A stretch of 64,000 nucleotides of DNA from contig FOZF01000001.1 of NCBI GenBank assembly GCA_900113425.1, forward strand, positions 1,342,358 through 1,406,357. The letters are read 5' to 3'. Shown piece after piece: positions 1 to 9,394 of this stretch. The notes beneath the pieces are model-generated. The model did not search any database. It saw only the letters and a program-made list of their open reading frames with translations, and was not told the DNA's origin. Position 1 is the first letter of the stretch, and each line of letters starts with the position of its first letter. The position numbers were made by a program, and so were the translations under genes. The DNA is from Stenotrophomonas maltophilia. Lineage in GTDB: Bacteria > Pseudomonadota > Gammaproteobacteria > Xanthomonadales > Xanthomonadaceae.

Positions 1-734
1 CAGCAGATCAGGGTCGGCTTGTCGCTCTGCGACAGCGCGGCCTCGATGCCGGCCTTGATGCTCTCCGGGTCGTGACCATCGACATCGCGGACCACGTTCC
101 AGCCATAGGCCTCGAAACGCTCCGGCGTGTTGTCGGTGAACCAGCCTTCGACGTTGCCATCGATGGAGATGTGGTTGTTGTCCCAGAAGCAGACCAGCTT
201 GTGCAGGCCCCAGGTACCGGCCAGCGAAGCCGCTTCATGCGAGACGCCCTCCATCAGGCAGCCATCGCCCATGAACACCCAGGTGCGATGGTCGACTACT
301 TCCAGTTCCGGACGGTTGAAGCGCTGTGCGAGCAGCTTCTCGGCCAGTGCGAAGCCCACGGCATTGGCGAAACCCTGGCCCAGCGGGCCGGTGGTGGTTT
401 CCACGCCGGGGGTTTCATGGCGTTCCGGGTGACCGGCGGTGTGGCTGCCAAGCTGGCGGAACAGCTTGAGCTGCTCGATCGGCAGGTCGTAACCGCTCAG
501 GTGCAGCAGCGCGTACTGCAGCATCGAGCCGTGGCCGTTGGACAGCACGAAACGGTCGCGGTTGAACCAGTGCGGGTTGCTCGGGTTGTGGCGAAGGTAG
601 TCGTTCCAGAGGACTTCGGCGATGTCGGCCATGCCCATGGGCATGCCGGGGTGGCCGGACTTTGCGGTTTCAACCGCATCGGCGGCAAGGAAGCGGATGG
701 CGTTGGCCAACTGGCGACGGGTAGGCTGCGTCAT
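1..734 (-). CDS. tkt: Transketolase, N-terminal part (cut by window edge)
   Basis: Transketolase moves two-carbon ketol units between sugar phosphates in the non-oxidative pentose phosphate pathway, using thiamine diphosphate. About 244 N-terminal residues are visible; family members have about 660, so the rest lies beyond base 1. The frame starts [20 protein letters not shown] and contains the cofactor-binding signature: His28 in GHPG, GDG at residues 156-158 and Asn-Asn at 186-187. HTAGHPE and GPLGQG are also present. The start is the ATG at 734-732, the first in frame and the usual N-terminus of the family. It reads away from the rest of the window. The call is firm; only the C-terminal part cannot be checked. 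Confidence 0.96.
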   Translation of the reverse strand, partial: MTQPTRRQLANAIRFLAADAVETAKSGHPGMPMGMADIAEVLWNDYLRHNPSNPHWFNRDRFVLSNGHGSMLQYALLHLSGYDLPIEQLKLFRQLGSHTAGHPERHETPGVETTTGPLGQGFANAVGFALAEKLLAQRFNRPELEVVDHRTWVFMGDGCLMEGVSHEAASLAGTWGLHKLVCFWDNNHISIDGNVEGWFTDNTPERFEAYGWNVVRDVDGHDPESIKAGIEAALSQSDKPTLIC

Positions 735-879
735 GGTTCTGTCGGAATCGGGAGGCGGCCGCGGACGTGCGGGCGGCCCATTGTCCCATAGTCGCCGGGT
801 GGGGGTCAGTTCCACTTGCCCGGTCGTGCGGCCGCTGGCCGGCAACGTCGTGATCTCCGCCGGATTCCGCATGTGAAAA

Positions 880-919
880 GGGGTCGGAGCCCTTTCCCTG
901 CGGAAAGGAATCCGACCCC
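880..919. repeat. Imperfect palindrome, GGGGTCGGA family
   Basis: Two arms starting GGGGTCGGA and ending TCCGACCCC enclose a second pair of complementary arms (CCTTTCC / GGAAAGG) around a short CTGC loop. It sits between tkt and the symporter gene. The same design recurs at 42698-42738 and 62180-62219 with different inner bases. It could act as a terminator for the two flanking leftward genes, but there is no clear U-tract. The rest of 735-947 shows nothing recognisable. Confidence 0.6.
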
Positions 920-947
920 GATCAGGTCGCCAGCAGGGGCGTTGGAC

Positions 948-2267
948 TCAGTCCTGGTGCGGTACCAGCGCGGGACCGTCGTGGCCCTCGCCCTTGGCCA
1001 CCAGGGTGGTCAACGCCAGATCGCCGGTCACGTTCAGCGCCGTGCGGCACATGTCCAGGAAATGGTTCACGCCCAGGATCAGGCCGATACCCAGCGGGTT
1101 GACCCCCACCATGGCGCAGATCATCGCCACCACCGGCAGCGAACCCGACGGCACGCCCGCGGTACCGATGCCCCCCAGGATGCACACCGCCATCACCATG
1201 ATCTGCTGGCCGATGCTCAGGTCGACGCCGAAGAACTGGGCCAGGAAGATCACCGTCACGCCCTCGAACAGCGCGGTGCCGTTCTGGTTGGCGGTGGCGC
1301 CCACGGTCAGCACGAAGCGGGAAACGCGCTGCGGCAGGCCCATCTGGTCGGCCACGCGCAGCGCGGTCGGCAGGGTGGCGTTGCTGGAGGCGGTGGAGAA
1401 GGCCATCACCGTCGCTTCCTGGGTATCGCGGAAGAACGACAGCGGCGAACGACCCGACAGCCACACGGCGGCGCCGTAGGTCACCACCATGTGCAGGCCC
1501 AGTGCCAGCACCACCACGCCCACGTAGGCGCCCAGGCGGATGATCAGCTCGAAACCGAACAGCGCGGCCAGATTGAACATGAAGCAGGCCACTGCATACG
1601 GTGCCAGGCGGATGACCAGGTTGATCAGGGTCATCGAGATTTCGAACACGCCTTCGATGGCGCGGCGCAGCGGCGCGACCTTCTCGTCATCGGTCAGCAC
1701 CATGCCGATGCCGAACATCAGCGCGAAGAACATCAGCGAGAGGATCGCGCCGTTGTCGGAGGCTGCCTGCAGCACGTTGCTCGGCACGATCGACAGCAGC
1801 ATGTCCATGCCCTTCGGCGTGCCATGGATGCCGGCGACGATCTCCTTGCTGCGCTCGGCGTTCTCCGAGAGCATCATCGCGGCGGTCTGCGGATCGACGC
1901 CGACGCCGGGCTTGAGCAGGTTGACCAGCACCAGGCCGATGGCCACGGCGATGCCGGACAGCAGCACGGTATAGGCCAGCGTCTTCCAGCCGATGCGGCC
2001 GAGGGCGCGGATGTCGCCCATCTCCGACACGCCCATGATCAGCGCCGAGAAGATCAACGGCACGATCAGCATGAAGATCAGGTTGAGGAACAGCCCCGAT
2101 GCAGGCGTGGTGATGTAGTCCATGACCCACTTGGCACCGGTCTGCAGACCATCGACGCTGCCACCCAGGGCGTGCACGGTCAGTCCCAGGATCAGGCCGA
2201 TCGCGAAGCCGATGCCCATCTTCCAGTGCAGGGGCAACGTCTTCTTGCCGGCGGCAGCTGCTGTCAT
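948..2267 (-). CDS. Dicarboxylate/amino acid:cation symporter (DAACS family)
   Basis: Inner-membrane symporter of the glutamate/aspartate/C4-dicarboxylate family that couples uptake to Na+ or H+. The 439 residues match the family length. Visible signatures are the serine-rich hairpin STASSNATLP, the cation/substrate motif ANQNGTALFEG, the second hairpin IGTAGVPSG, and DMCRTALNVTGD near the C-terminus, which in relatives holds the Asp and Arg that bind the substrate carboxylates. About eight hydrophobic segments are evident. The start is the ATG at 2267-2265. Asn-Gln replaces the Asn-Met of the usual NMDGT motif, so substrate preference (glutamate, aspartate, succinate or another) cannot be read from sequence. 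It appears to be monocistronic. Confidence 0.9.
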   Translation of the reverse strand: MTAAAAGKKTLPLHWKMGIGFAIGLILGLTVHALGGSVDGLQTGAKWVMDYITTPASGLFLNLIFMLIVPLIFSALIMGVSEMGDIRALGRIGWKTLAYTVLLSGIAVAIGLVLVNLLKPGVGVDPQTAAMMLSENAERSKEIVAGIHGTPKGMDMLLSIVPSNVLQAASDNGAILSLMFFALMFGIGMVLTDDEKVAPLRRAIEGVFEISMTLINLVIRLAPYAVACFMFNLAALFGFELIIRLGAYVGVVVLALGLHMVVTYGAAVWLSGRSPLSFFRDTQEATVMAFSTASSNATLPTALRVADQMGLPQRVSRFVLTVGATANQNGTALFEGVTVIFLAQFFGVDLSIGQQIMVMAVCILGGIGTAGVPSGSLPVVAMICAMVGVNPLGIGLILGVNHFLDMCRTALNVTGDLALTTLVAKGEGHDGPALVPHQD

Positions 2268-2324
2268 ACGCAGGTTTCCTCGAAAAATGAATGCACTCTA
2301 ACAAAGCGCGCAAGCGGCGCCGGT

Positions 2325-4019
2325 TCAGGTTCGACGCTGCGGATACAGCGGCGCCAGCCCAGTGTCGGTGCCGCGGGCGGAACCCGACCAGTGCGGTCCG
2401 TCACGGAAGGCCTCGCGCAACCGCGCACGCAGCGGTGCCGGCTCTCCCTGCCCGCCCCATCGCACCTGCTGGAGGTCCTGCAGCACCTGGCGCTGGTTCG
2501 GATCATCCAGCCTGGCGATGACCTGCTCCAACCGCGGTACACCTGCCATCGCGCACAGCTGCGCTTCGACCTGGTCGAAGCCCTCGCCGTCCAGCACCCG
2601 GCGCAGTTCGGCGACGCTGCCGCGTCCTTCGCTGGCCTTCGGCCCGGACGGCGGCCCCGGGAGGCGGGACGCACCGCGCGTGGAAGGCCTGCCGCGTCCG
2701 CGCTGCCAGCCCCACAGCAGGGTCAGCAGCCACAGCAGCGCCAGGCCGATCACCGCAGCGATCCAGGGCCAGGGCTGGCTCGGCGTCCCCGAGGCGATCG
2801 GATCGGTGGCCGCAATGCGCGTGTCGTCGTCGGGCAGCGCCGCATCGGTGTCGATCGGCGGCGGCGCGGCGGGCGCGGCAGTGCCCGTGCCGGCGCTGAC
2901 CGTCAGCGCCAGGTCCGGCAGTCGTGCCTGCTGCGCGCTGCCGTCGCGCACATTCCACCAGGACACCCTCGGCCCCGGCACCTGCAGCGGGCCCGGCTGG
3001 CGGGGCACGACGGAGTAACGACGGGTGATCTTCAACCGCGGGGTGCTGCCATTGAAGGTCTCTTCGTACTGCGCCGGTTCGGCGAACACCTGCGCGGCCG
3101 TGCCGAGGTCCGGAACCGGAAGGTCGGTGAACTGGGCACGGGTCGCACCTTCGGCGATCGCTTCGACCACGATGGTGGCGGCCTCGCCGGCACGCGCAGT
3201 ACTCGGCGCGCTGGTATAGCGCAGCTGCAGTCCCTGCAGCGGCAGCCACGGCTGCGGCGCCTGCGCCGGCTGTGCCTGCACCTGCAGCGTGCGGTCGGCG
3301 CCGGTGGCGTTCATGCGTCCGTCGCCCCCTCCGAAGAAGTCATCGAAGAAGCCACCTGCGCTGCGGCCGTTGAAGCGCGCGCCGGCCAGGCGCAGTGTCC
3401 CGCTGCGCTCGGGAATCAGCAGGAAGCGGCGCTCGACCACGTTGTAGCGGCGTCCATTGACCTGCCTCACGTCGGTGCGGTCATCGCCCACCCGCTGCAG
3501 CGAGGCACCGGCGGGCGTATCCACGATGAGCTCGCCGGAGGCCAGCTGCGAGGCGAAGAACAGGCGCACGACCACGCCAACGCTCTGCTGCACGTAGGGC
3601 GTGTCATCGTCGACATCGGTCTGGATGAACGCCATGGCCGCACCGTTGGCAGCGGTGACCGGGGCGGCGGCGTCCACCTGCAACGTCAGCGGTGCGGTCC
3701 GTGCAGTGCCCACCTGCAGGGCCGGGATCGTCAGCGCGCCACTGCGTCGCGGTGTCAGCGCCACGCCATACAGACTGCGTTGCTGCATGCTGCCGTTGCT
3801 CCACTCCACCTGGCGGCTGCTGGTCTGCCCACTGAGATCGAAGTCACCGCGCAGCGGCGCGAAGTCCGGCGCACCGGCATCACTCTGCACGTTGAGGGTG
3901 ACCGTATCGCCCATCGCGATGCGATCGCGGTCCAGCCATGCCCGCGGCTGTGCCCAGGCCATCAATGGCAGCCACAGCAGCAGCATTGCCGCACACCGGC
4001 GTAGGCCGTGCATGTTCAT
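2325..4019 (-). CDS. batD: BatD-like protein
   Basis: 564-residue BatD family protein, last gene of the MoxR/Bat operon. It has a signal peptide (about residues 1-23, ending MAWA-Q), a long beta-rich periplasmic part typical of BatD, one transmembrane helix around residues 418-440, and a cytoplasmic tail of about 120 residues rich in Arg, Gly and Pro. Its ATG overlaps the TGA of the upstream batB/C gene (ATGA at 4016-4019), which implies translational coupling. Bat proteins are linked to envelope stress or aerotolerance in other bacteria, but the molecular role of BatD is not established. There is no catalytic motif. The family call is strong; the function is open. Confidence 0.85.
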   Translation of the reverse strand: MNMHGLRRCAAMLLLWLPLMAWAQPRAWLDRDRIAMGDTVTLNVQSDAGAPDFAPLRGDFDLSGQTSSRQVEWSNGSMQQRSLYGVALTPRRSGALTIPALQVGTARTAPLTLQVDAAAPVTAANGAAMAFIQTDVDDDTPYVQQSVGVVVRLFFASQLASGELIVDTPAGASLQRVGDDRTDVRQVNGRRYNVVERRFLLIPERSGTLRLAGARFNGRSAGGFFDDFFGGGDGRMNATGADRTLQVQAQPAQAPQPWLPLQGLQLRYTSAPSTARAGEAATIVVEAIAEGATRAQFTDLPVPDLGTAAQVFAEPAQYEETFNGSTPRLKITRRYSVVPRQPGPLQVPGPRVSWWNVRDGSAQQARLPDLALTVSAGTGTAAPAAPPPIDTDAALPDDDTRIAATDPIASGTPSQPWPWIAAVIGLALLWLLTLLWGWQRGRGRPSTRGASRLPGPPSGPKASEGRGSVAELRRVLDGEGFDQVEAQLCAMAGVPRLEQVIARLDDPNQRQVLQDLQQVRWGGQGEPAPLRARLREAFRDGPHWSGSARGTDTGLAPLYPQRRT

Positions 4020-5815
4020 CGCCCTTCCCTCTTCCTGCGTTCGTTTTCCAGCTGGAACTTGGCACGCAGCAACGCGCCCGGGTCATCCGGCACGCGCCGC
4101 ATCCAGGCGTCCACCGCCTGTTGTTCCTCGCGCTGGCGCGGCGTGCGGCCGTCGTCGCCCGCCACGGCCGGATCATCCTTCTCCCGGCCCTGGCGCCCCT
4201 GTTCGATGGCCTGCTGCATGCGCTGTCGCTGCTGCGCGTCGGCCTCGGCCTGCGCATGGGCGTCCTCGGCCTGGGGCGGTGACGGCGGCCCCTGATCACC
4301 ACGCTCACCGGGCCGCGGTTGCGGCTGCGCGCTGGCGTCTGAGGGCGGGGGGCGCTGCGAGGGCGCCTGCGGCTGTCCCTGCCCCGACGGTTGGCCCTGC
4401 TGTGGCTGGCCCTGCTGATCCTGCGGTGTCGAGGAAGGCTTCTGGGGCCGATTCTGCTGTCCCGGGTTCTGCCGCTGGCCACCCGGCGGCTTGCGCTTGC
4501 GTGCAGCATCGACAACAGCCCGGTTGGCCACCGCGTCGGCCATCCCCGGGTGCAGGGCCAGTGCGCGGTCGTAGGCGGCAATGGCATCGTCGTACTGGCC
4601 CTGGCGGGCCAGCACATTGCCGAGGTTGTACCAGCCGGCCTCGGTGTCGAGCCCTTCGAACTGCTGCCGGGCACGTGCGAAGTCACCCTGGCGGTAGGCC
4701 TGTACGCCTTCGGCCAGGCGCTGATGCTGCACCTGGTCCGCCCGCTTCCACATCGTGCCCTGCACCGGCCGCGTCTGTGCCTGCGCCTGCGCGCCGCCCG
4801 TCCACGGCAACAGGCCGACCGCCAGCACGGCAGCCAGCAGCGCACGCCGTCGGAACGCCAGCAGCGCAAGCAGCATCAACGGTGGCAGCAACCAGAACCC
4901 TTCGTCGCGCCATTGGCGACCGGTACCCGGCCGCTGCAGCGCTGTGCCTTCACGGGCATCGAGCACACCCAGCGCGCGCAGGTCGCGGTCATCGGCGGCG
5001 ATCCGCACATAGCGACCACCGCCGGCCGTCGCCACGGCGCGCAGGCGGCCTTCGTCCAGCGCGGCCTGGCGTATCTGGCCGCTGCTGTCGCGGTACGCGG
5101 CACCGCCCGGAGTTCCCAGACCCAGCACCGACACCTGCAGCCCCAGGCTGCGGGCCTGCGAAGCAGCAAGTTCGGCCTCATCGTCAGCCTGATCGGTAAC
5201 CACGAGGATCTGTCCCTGCGGCGCGCCGGTCTGCCGCATCAGCCGTGTCGCCCAGTCGATGCCACGATCGGCACGCTGGCCGTCGCGTGGCATGACATCC
5301 GGCGACAGCGCGTCCAGATAGAGCGCGACATTGCCGGCATCCTCGGTCAACGGAGCGACGGTATAGGCATCGTCCGCATAGACGATCAGCCCGACCTGGC
5401 CACCCTCGCGGGCGCGCAGCAACATGCCGATCTTGGCCCGCGCCTGCAGCAGGCGCGACGGTGGCAGGTCGGTGGCCGTGATCCGGCTGGACAGGTCCAG
5501 CACCACCAGCAACGGTGCGCTGGCCTGGAACATCGGCTGCGCCTGTTGTCGCCAGCTGGGCCCGGCCAGGGCCAGGCTCGCCAGCGTCCAGCCCAGCAGC
5601 TGCGCCCACGGCAGGCGCATGCGACGGCGCGGCCCCGACGCCAGTAGATGGGGCAGCAGATGGGCATCGACCGCCTGCCGCCATGCATCGCTGCGGCGCT
5701 GTCGATACACCGCCACGGCCACGATCAACGGCAGCGCGGCCAATGCCCACAGCCATTCCGGCCGCAGGAAATGCAGCGCGTGCCAGTCCGGCAGAAGGGA
5801 TGCCAGAGCGATCAT
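4016..5815 (-). CDS. batB: BatB/BatC fusion: VWA domain plus TPR protein
   Basis: 599-residue membrane protein. Two N-terminal hydrophobic segments precede a von Willebrand A domain (about residues 80-260). A further hydrophobic region (about 300-330) is followed by two TPR motifs (about 345-415) and a Gln/Pro/Arg-rich tail. In Bacteroides-type operons BatB (VWA) and BatC (TPR) are separate; here they are one chain. The metal-site motif that should be DxSxS reads D-L-S-S-R, so its last serine is missing, although a downstream VTDQADD aspartate is present. The start at 5815 was chosen because it forms an ATGA overlap with batA; an upstream start at 5839 would run into batA. It probably forms a membrane complex with BatA and the MoxR ATPase. 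Confidence 0.85.
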   Translation of the reverse strand: MIALASLLPDWHALHFLRPEWLWALAALPLIVAVAVYRQRRSDAWRQAVDAHLLPHLLASGPRRRMRLPWAQLLGWTLASLALAGPSWRQQAQPMFQASAPLLVVLDLSSRITATDLPPSRLLQARAKIGMLLRAREGGQVGLIVYADDAYTVAPLTEDAGNVALYLDALSPDVMPRDGQRADRGIDWATRLMRQTGAPQGQILVVTDQADDEAELAASQARSLGLQVSVLGLGTPGGAAYRDSSGQIRQAALDEGRLRAVATAGGGRYVRIAADDRDLRALGVLDAREGTALQRPGTGRQWRDEGFWLLPPLMLLALLAFRRRALLAAVLAVGLLPWTGGAQAQAQTRPVQGTMWKRADQVQHQRLAEGVQAYRQGDFARARQQFEGLDTEAGWYNLGNVLARQGQYDDAIAAYDRALALHPGMADAVANRAVVDAARKRKPPGGQRQNPGQQNRPQKPSSTPQDQQGQPQQGQPSGQGQPQAPSQRPPPSDASAQPQPRPGERGDQGPPSPPQAEDAHAQAEADAQQRQRMQQAIEQGRQGREKDDPAVAGDDGRTPRQREEQQAVDAWMRRVPDDPGALLRAKFQLENERRKREGR

Positions 5816-6816
5816 CGACGACGCTCCGGCCATGCCCACGCAAGCGCACCAAGCAGCAGCGCCACGCCCAGCGGCCAGGGATAGCGCTCATCGCGCGGGC
5901 GCAGGGCCGGCCCCTTCTCCGCGATGGGCTCCAGCCGGTCCAGCTCGGCATAGATGCCGGCAAGCTCGGCAGTGTCGCGGGCGCGGAAGAACTGGCCGCC
6001 GGTCATCCGGGCGATCTGCCTGAGCGTCGCCTCGTCCACCGGGTCCTGGTCAGCGGAAATCGGAATGCCGAGAAAGCGCATGCTGCCATCGCCACCGAAG
6101 GCGACGGTATGGATGCGCACGCCCTCGGCACGAGCCACCTCCGCCGCACGCAGCGGTTCCAGCACGCCTGCGTTGCTGACGCCATCGGTGAGCAGGATCA
6201 GCACGCGCTGGCCCTCGGGCTGGCTGCGAAGGCGCTTGACCGCGAGGCCGATGGCATCGCCGATGGCGGTCTCGCGCCCGGCCAGGCCGACCACGCTGTC
6301 GCGCAGCTGGTCGCGGACGCTGGCCAGGTCGGCAGTGAGCGGGGTCAGCGTATAGGCCCGATCACCAAAGATCAGCAGGCCGATGCGATCGCCTGCACGA
6401 CGGTCAAGAAAGTCGGCCAGCACGGCCTTGGCGGCGGTCAGCCGATCGACGGCCTGGCCGCCGAGCACCATGTCGGCCTCGCCCATGCTGCCGGACACGT
6501 CCATCGCCAGCATCATCTGGCGCCCCTGCTGCGGCGGTGTGATCGCCTCGCCCAACTGCTGCGGCCGCGCCAGCGCCACGCACAGGGCGATCCAGCCCAG
6601 CCAGAGCAGCAGCGCGCGCCACCTGCCCGCATCGATACGACCCGCTCCGGCCAGGGCCTCCAGTTCGGTCGCGGCATAGGGCACGCGCAGCGCAGCGCCA
6701 GGGGCGGCACGGCGCTTCCAGGCCAGCATCAGCAACGGCAACGGCACCGCCAACAGCGCCAGTGGCCAGGCCAGCTGCAGGTCCGGCCAGGGCCAGTAAC
6801 TCGCCAGCGTACTCAT
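5812..6816 (-). CDS. batA: BatA-like VWA domain protein
   Basis: 334-residue inner-membrane protein with a von Willebrand A domain. Two N-terminal transmembrane segments lead into the VWA domain. Its metal-ion-dependent adhesion site is intact (MDVSGSMGE, a proper DxSxS), with a downstream LLTDGVSNAG aspartate. A final hydrophobic helix lies near the C-terminus (PLGVALLLGALAWAW). The start MSTLASYW at 6816 overlaps the upstream DUF4381 stop as ATGA; a longer in-frame extension to 6972 would overlap that gene widely and lacks plausible content. MoxR ATPases acting on VWA partners are a known theme (metal insertion, complex maturation), so BatA is a likely client or partner of the 8197-9222 product. 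Confidence 0.87.
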   Translation of the reverse strand: MSTLASYWPWPDLQLAWPLALLAVPLPLLMLAWKRRAAPGAALRVPYAATELEALAGAGRIDAGRWRALLLWLGWIALCVALARPQQLGEAITPPQQGRQMMLAMDVSGSMGEADMVLGGQAVDRLTAAKAVLADFLDRRAGDRIGLLIFGDRAYTLTPLTADLASVRDQLRDSVVGLAGRETAIGDAIGLAVKRLRSQPEGQRVLILLTDGVSNAGVLEPLRAAEVARAEGVRIHTVAFGGDGSMRFLGIPISADQDPVDEATLRQIARMTGGQFFRARDTAELAGIYAELDRLEPIAEKGPALRPRDERYPWPLGVALLLGALAWAWPERRR

Positions 6817-7262
6817 CGGCGCCGCTCCTGCAGCATCGCCAGGTAACGTCCGCGTGCCCAGCGGCGCAGCACTGCGACATCGGCCGCATCCACCTGCGGC
6901 CGGTACGCGCCCTCGGCAAGCAGATCGCGCTGCGCCGCCGGCAACGTCGCCTGCGGATCCACCCGCAGCCACCAGGCGTGGTCATGCAGCGCTTCGCTGC
7001 CCGGCCGTGCCTGACGCGCGGCACGGCGCAGCAGCCCCGCAATGGCCGCCACCTCAGCGGCAGCATCGGCCGCGCCCGCCAACTCGCGATCAAACGCCTG
7101 CAACCAGCGCTGCTGACGCCGACGGCGATGCCACCACAGCAAGGCGAGGATCAGCAGCGCCAGCAGCAGGACCGCCCCGATCATCAGATAGCCGGGGGCC
7201 GGTGGCCACCACGATGGTGCCGGCGGCAGCTGCACATCGCGCAGGGGCAGGGCTGCGCTCAT
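6813..7262 (-). CDS. DUF4381 membrane protein
   Basis: 149-residue protein with one transmembrane helix at about residues 23-45 (GYLMIGAVLLLALLILALLWW), followed by a basic stretch (HRRRRQQR) and an Ala/Arg-rich cytoplasmic part containing the DHAWWLRVDP segment typical of DUF4381. The gene sits between DUF58 and batA with ATGA overlaps at both ends, which is the usual place for this family in MoxR-Bat operons. Its biochemical role is unknown. It probably tethers or adapts a component of the MoxR/VWA assembly. Confidence 0.8.
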   Translation of the reverse strand: MSAALPLRDVQLPPAPSWWPPAPGYLMIGAVLLLALLILALLWWHRRRRQQRWLQAFDRELAGAADAAAEVAAIAGLLRRAARQARPGSEALHDHAWWLRVDPQATLPAAQRDLLAEGAYRPQVDAADVAVLRRWARGRYLAMLQERRR

Positions 7263-8188
7263 GCGGGTACCTCGGTGGGCGCCGGCGCCAGCCAGGCATC
7301 GCTGGCCGCATCACTGCTCAGTACCTGCACATCGATGCGGCGTGCCCCCAGCTGGCGCTGCAGTTCCTGCAGCGGTTCAACGAAATGCGCATGCCACTGC
7401 GCCTGCACGTCGCCGCGGCGCAGGTCCAGTCCGATGCGCTGCTGGGCGGCAAGGAACTGCAGGGGGGCCGACGGCGGCTGCAGCTCCAGCGGATCGACCA
7501 GCAGCACCAGGCTGAGGTCGTGATGCTGGGCCAGCGCTCCCCATCGCGCCGGCGCAATGCGGATGGCCTGCTGCGGGTCGGCCAGCGCCAGCAGCCGTGC
7601 ACCGGGATGCAGGACGCGCGCAGCGTGGTCCAGCGCACGCTCCAGCCCCAGGTCATCGGCCGGAGGTTGCGCATACCAGCGCGTCAGCGCATCGAGGACA
7701 CGCAGCACGCCACGCGGCCCACCGGCCGGCGCCACCGGCGCTTCGCGGTCACTGCCGCGCAGCGCACCGATGCGGTCGCCGCGGCGCTGCGCCGACCAGG
7801 CGGCGACTGCACCGGCACGCGCGGCCTGTACCGACTTGAAGCGCACGCGGGTGCCGAAATACAGCGCAGGCGAGGTATCAGCCACGATCAGACTGACCCG
7901 TTCGCGTTCGGCCTGGAACAGCTTGGTATGGGCACGACCGGTGCGCGCGGTCACGCGCCAGTCGATATGACGGGCATCGTCACCGGCGACGTACTCGCGC
8001 GATTCGGCGTACTCCATGCCGCGCCCGCGCAGCGGCGACGGTGCCTGCCCCGCATTGCCGGCGCGGCCGCGACGGGGCGGCGGCGGACGCTGGGCCAGAC
8101 GGCGCAGCGCCACCAGCTCGGCCAGCTGCGGGCGCAGTCCATCGCCTTCGCTGGCGGACACTCCATGATCCCGGGATGTATCGGTCAT
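7259..8188 (-). CDS. DUF58 domain protein of the MoxR operon
   Basis: 309-residue cytosolic protein of the DUF58 family, a degenerate VWA-like group nearly always encoded beside MoxR ATPases. The diagnostic segment is seen near residues 55-80: GRGMEYAESREYVAGDD followed by ARHIDWRVTART. The N-terminus (MTDTSRDHGVSASEGDGLRP) is polar and poorly conserved. Its ATG is 8 nt past the MoxR stop and its own stop overlaps the DUF4381 start. DUF58 proteins are thought to take part in MoxR-dependent assembly, but no activity is proven. The family assignment is confident from motif and context. Confidence 0.87.
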   Translation of the reverse strand: MTDTSRDHGVSASEGDGLRPQLAELVALRRLAQRPPPPRRGRAGNAGQAPSPLRGRGMEYAESREYVAGDDARHIDWRVTARTGRAHTKLFQAERERVSLIVADTSPALYFGTRVRFKSVQAARAGAVAAWSAQRRGDRIGALRGSDREAPVAPAGGPRGVLRVLDALTRWYAQPPADDLGLERALDHAARVLHPGARLLALADPQQAIRIAPARWGALAQHHDLSLVLLVDPLELQPPSAPLQFLAAQQRIGLDLRRGDVQAQWHAHFVEPLQELQRQLGARRIDVQVLSSDAASDAWLAPAPTEVPA

Positions 8189-8196
8189 GCGCGGGC

Positions 8197-9222
8197 TCAG
8201 GGTGCCGGCACCCGGGCCAGCAGTTCCTGTACCAGCCGTTCGCCATCCCAGCCTTCGGCGGTGGCCTCGTAGCTCGGCAGCACGCGATGGCGCAGCACGT
8301 CCGCAGCCACCGCGCGCACGTCATCAGGGGTGACGAAGTCACGGCCGGCCAACCATGCGCGCGCACGCGCGCAACGCTCCAGCGCGATCGAACCGCGCGG
8401 GCTGGCGCCCCACGCGATGCGTCGCGCCAGCGCGGGGTCGTAGCGGGCCGGATCCCGGGAGGCCAGCACCAGCTCCACCAGGTAGCGTTCCAGGGCCGGT
8501 GCCATGTGCAGGTCCAGTACCTGGCGACGCGCCTGGAAGACATCCTGCATCGGCATTTTCTCCGGCGCCGCCGGGGCTTCACCCAGCGCGCCGCGCGCGC
8601 GTTCGCGCGCCAGCCGCAGGATTTCCGCCTCGGCTGTCTGGTCCGGATAACCGATGCGCACATGCATCAGGAAGCGGTCCAGCTGCGCTTCGGGCAACGG
8701 GAACGTGCCCTCCTGCTCAATCGGGTTCTGCGTGGCCATCACCAGGAACAACGAGGGCAACGCATAGGTGTGGCGACCCACGGTGACCTGGCGTTCGCCC
8801 ATGGCTTCCAGCAGCGCCGACTGCACCTTGGCCGGTGCACGATTGATTTCATCGGCCAGCAGGATCGGATGGAAGATCGGGCCCGGCACGAATTCGAAAC
8901 GGCCTTCCTGCGGACGCCAGATCTCGGTGCCGGTCAGATCAGCAGGCAACAGGTCCGGGGTGAACTGCACGCGCGCGAAATCGGCCTCCAAGCGCGCTGC
9001 CAGGGCGCGGATGGCGGTGGTCTTGGCCAACCCGGGCGCGCCCTCCACCAGCAGATGGCCATCGGCCAGCAGCGCGATCAGCAGGCGCTCGACCAGGGCG
9101 GCCTGGCCGACGATCTCGGCCGACAGCGCCTCGCGCAGCGTGTTGAACGCCGCGTGCAGGCGGGACGTGGCCGGCGTGGCAGCCGGCATTGCGGATTCGG
9201 GCATCGGCGGGGGCAGGTTCAT
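8197..9222 (-). CDS. MoxR-family AAA+ ATPase
   Basis: 341-residue AAA+ ATPase, first gene of the Bat operon. Walker A is EGAPGLAKTT, Walker B is LLADEINRAP, sensor 1 is MATQNPIEQEG, and the arginine-finger region is PLPEAQLDRF. The C-terminal lid carries SPRGSIALERCARARA. These are textbook MoxR features; the family remodels partner proteins, often with VWA domains. The chosen start (ATG at 9222, MNLPPPMPESAMPAATP) gives a normal length; in-frame codons reach back to 9357 but that stretch is unlike the family. A weak AAAGG lies upstream. The gene is separated from pilQ by a hairpin. Confidence 0.92.
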   Translation of the reverse strand: MNLPPPMPESAMPAATPATSRLHAAFNTLREALSAEIVGQAALVERLLIALLADGHLLVEGAPGLAKTTAIRALAARLEADFARVQFTPDLLPADLTGTEIWRPQEGRFEFVPGPIFHPILLADEINRAPAKVQSALLEAMGERQVTVGRHTYALPSLFLVMATQNPIEQEGTFPLPEAQLDRFLMHVRIGYPDQTAEAEILRLARERARGALGEAPAAPEKMPMQDVFQARRQVLDLHMAPALERYLVELVLASRDPARYDPALARRIAWGASPRGSIALERCARARAWLAGRDFVTPDDVRAVAADVLRHRVLPSYEATAEGWDGERLVQELLARVPAP

Positions 9223-9346
9223 GAGGGCCTTTGACCGGCACAGGACGGCACGGGTTCCCGACATCATCGCAGGGTGCCCCGGCGATGGCATCAAGAGACG
9301 CTGAACAGCGTCCACGCCCTGCGTGGATGCGTGACCGCAACGCAGA

Positions 9347-9369
9347 CGGGGCCGCACATGGCGGCCCCG
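9347..9369 (-). terminator. Candidate terminator hairpin after pilQ
   Basis: Perfect eight-base arms GGGGCCGC and GCGGCCCC surround a five-base loop, 26 bases beyond the pilQ stop and before the MoxR gene. The minus-strand U-tract is poor, so this may be a weak or Rho-assisted terminator. It could also separate pilQ transcription from the Bat operon. Confidence 0.45.
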
Positions 9370-9394
9370 TTTCGCACCTGCTGCAGGCGGTGGC

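Noticed and set aside
816..4004. Very long plus-strand open frame (about 1060 codons) across the symporter and batD genes
   Set aside because: It is antisense to two well-supported genes and rich in His, Gln and Arg, as expected for the complement of high-GC coding sequence. No family motif.
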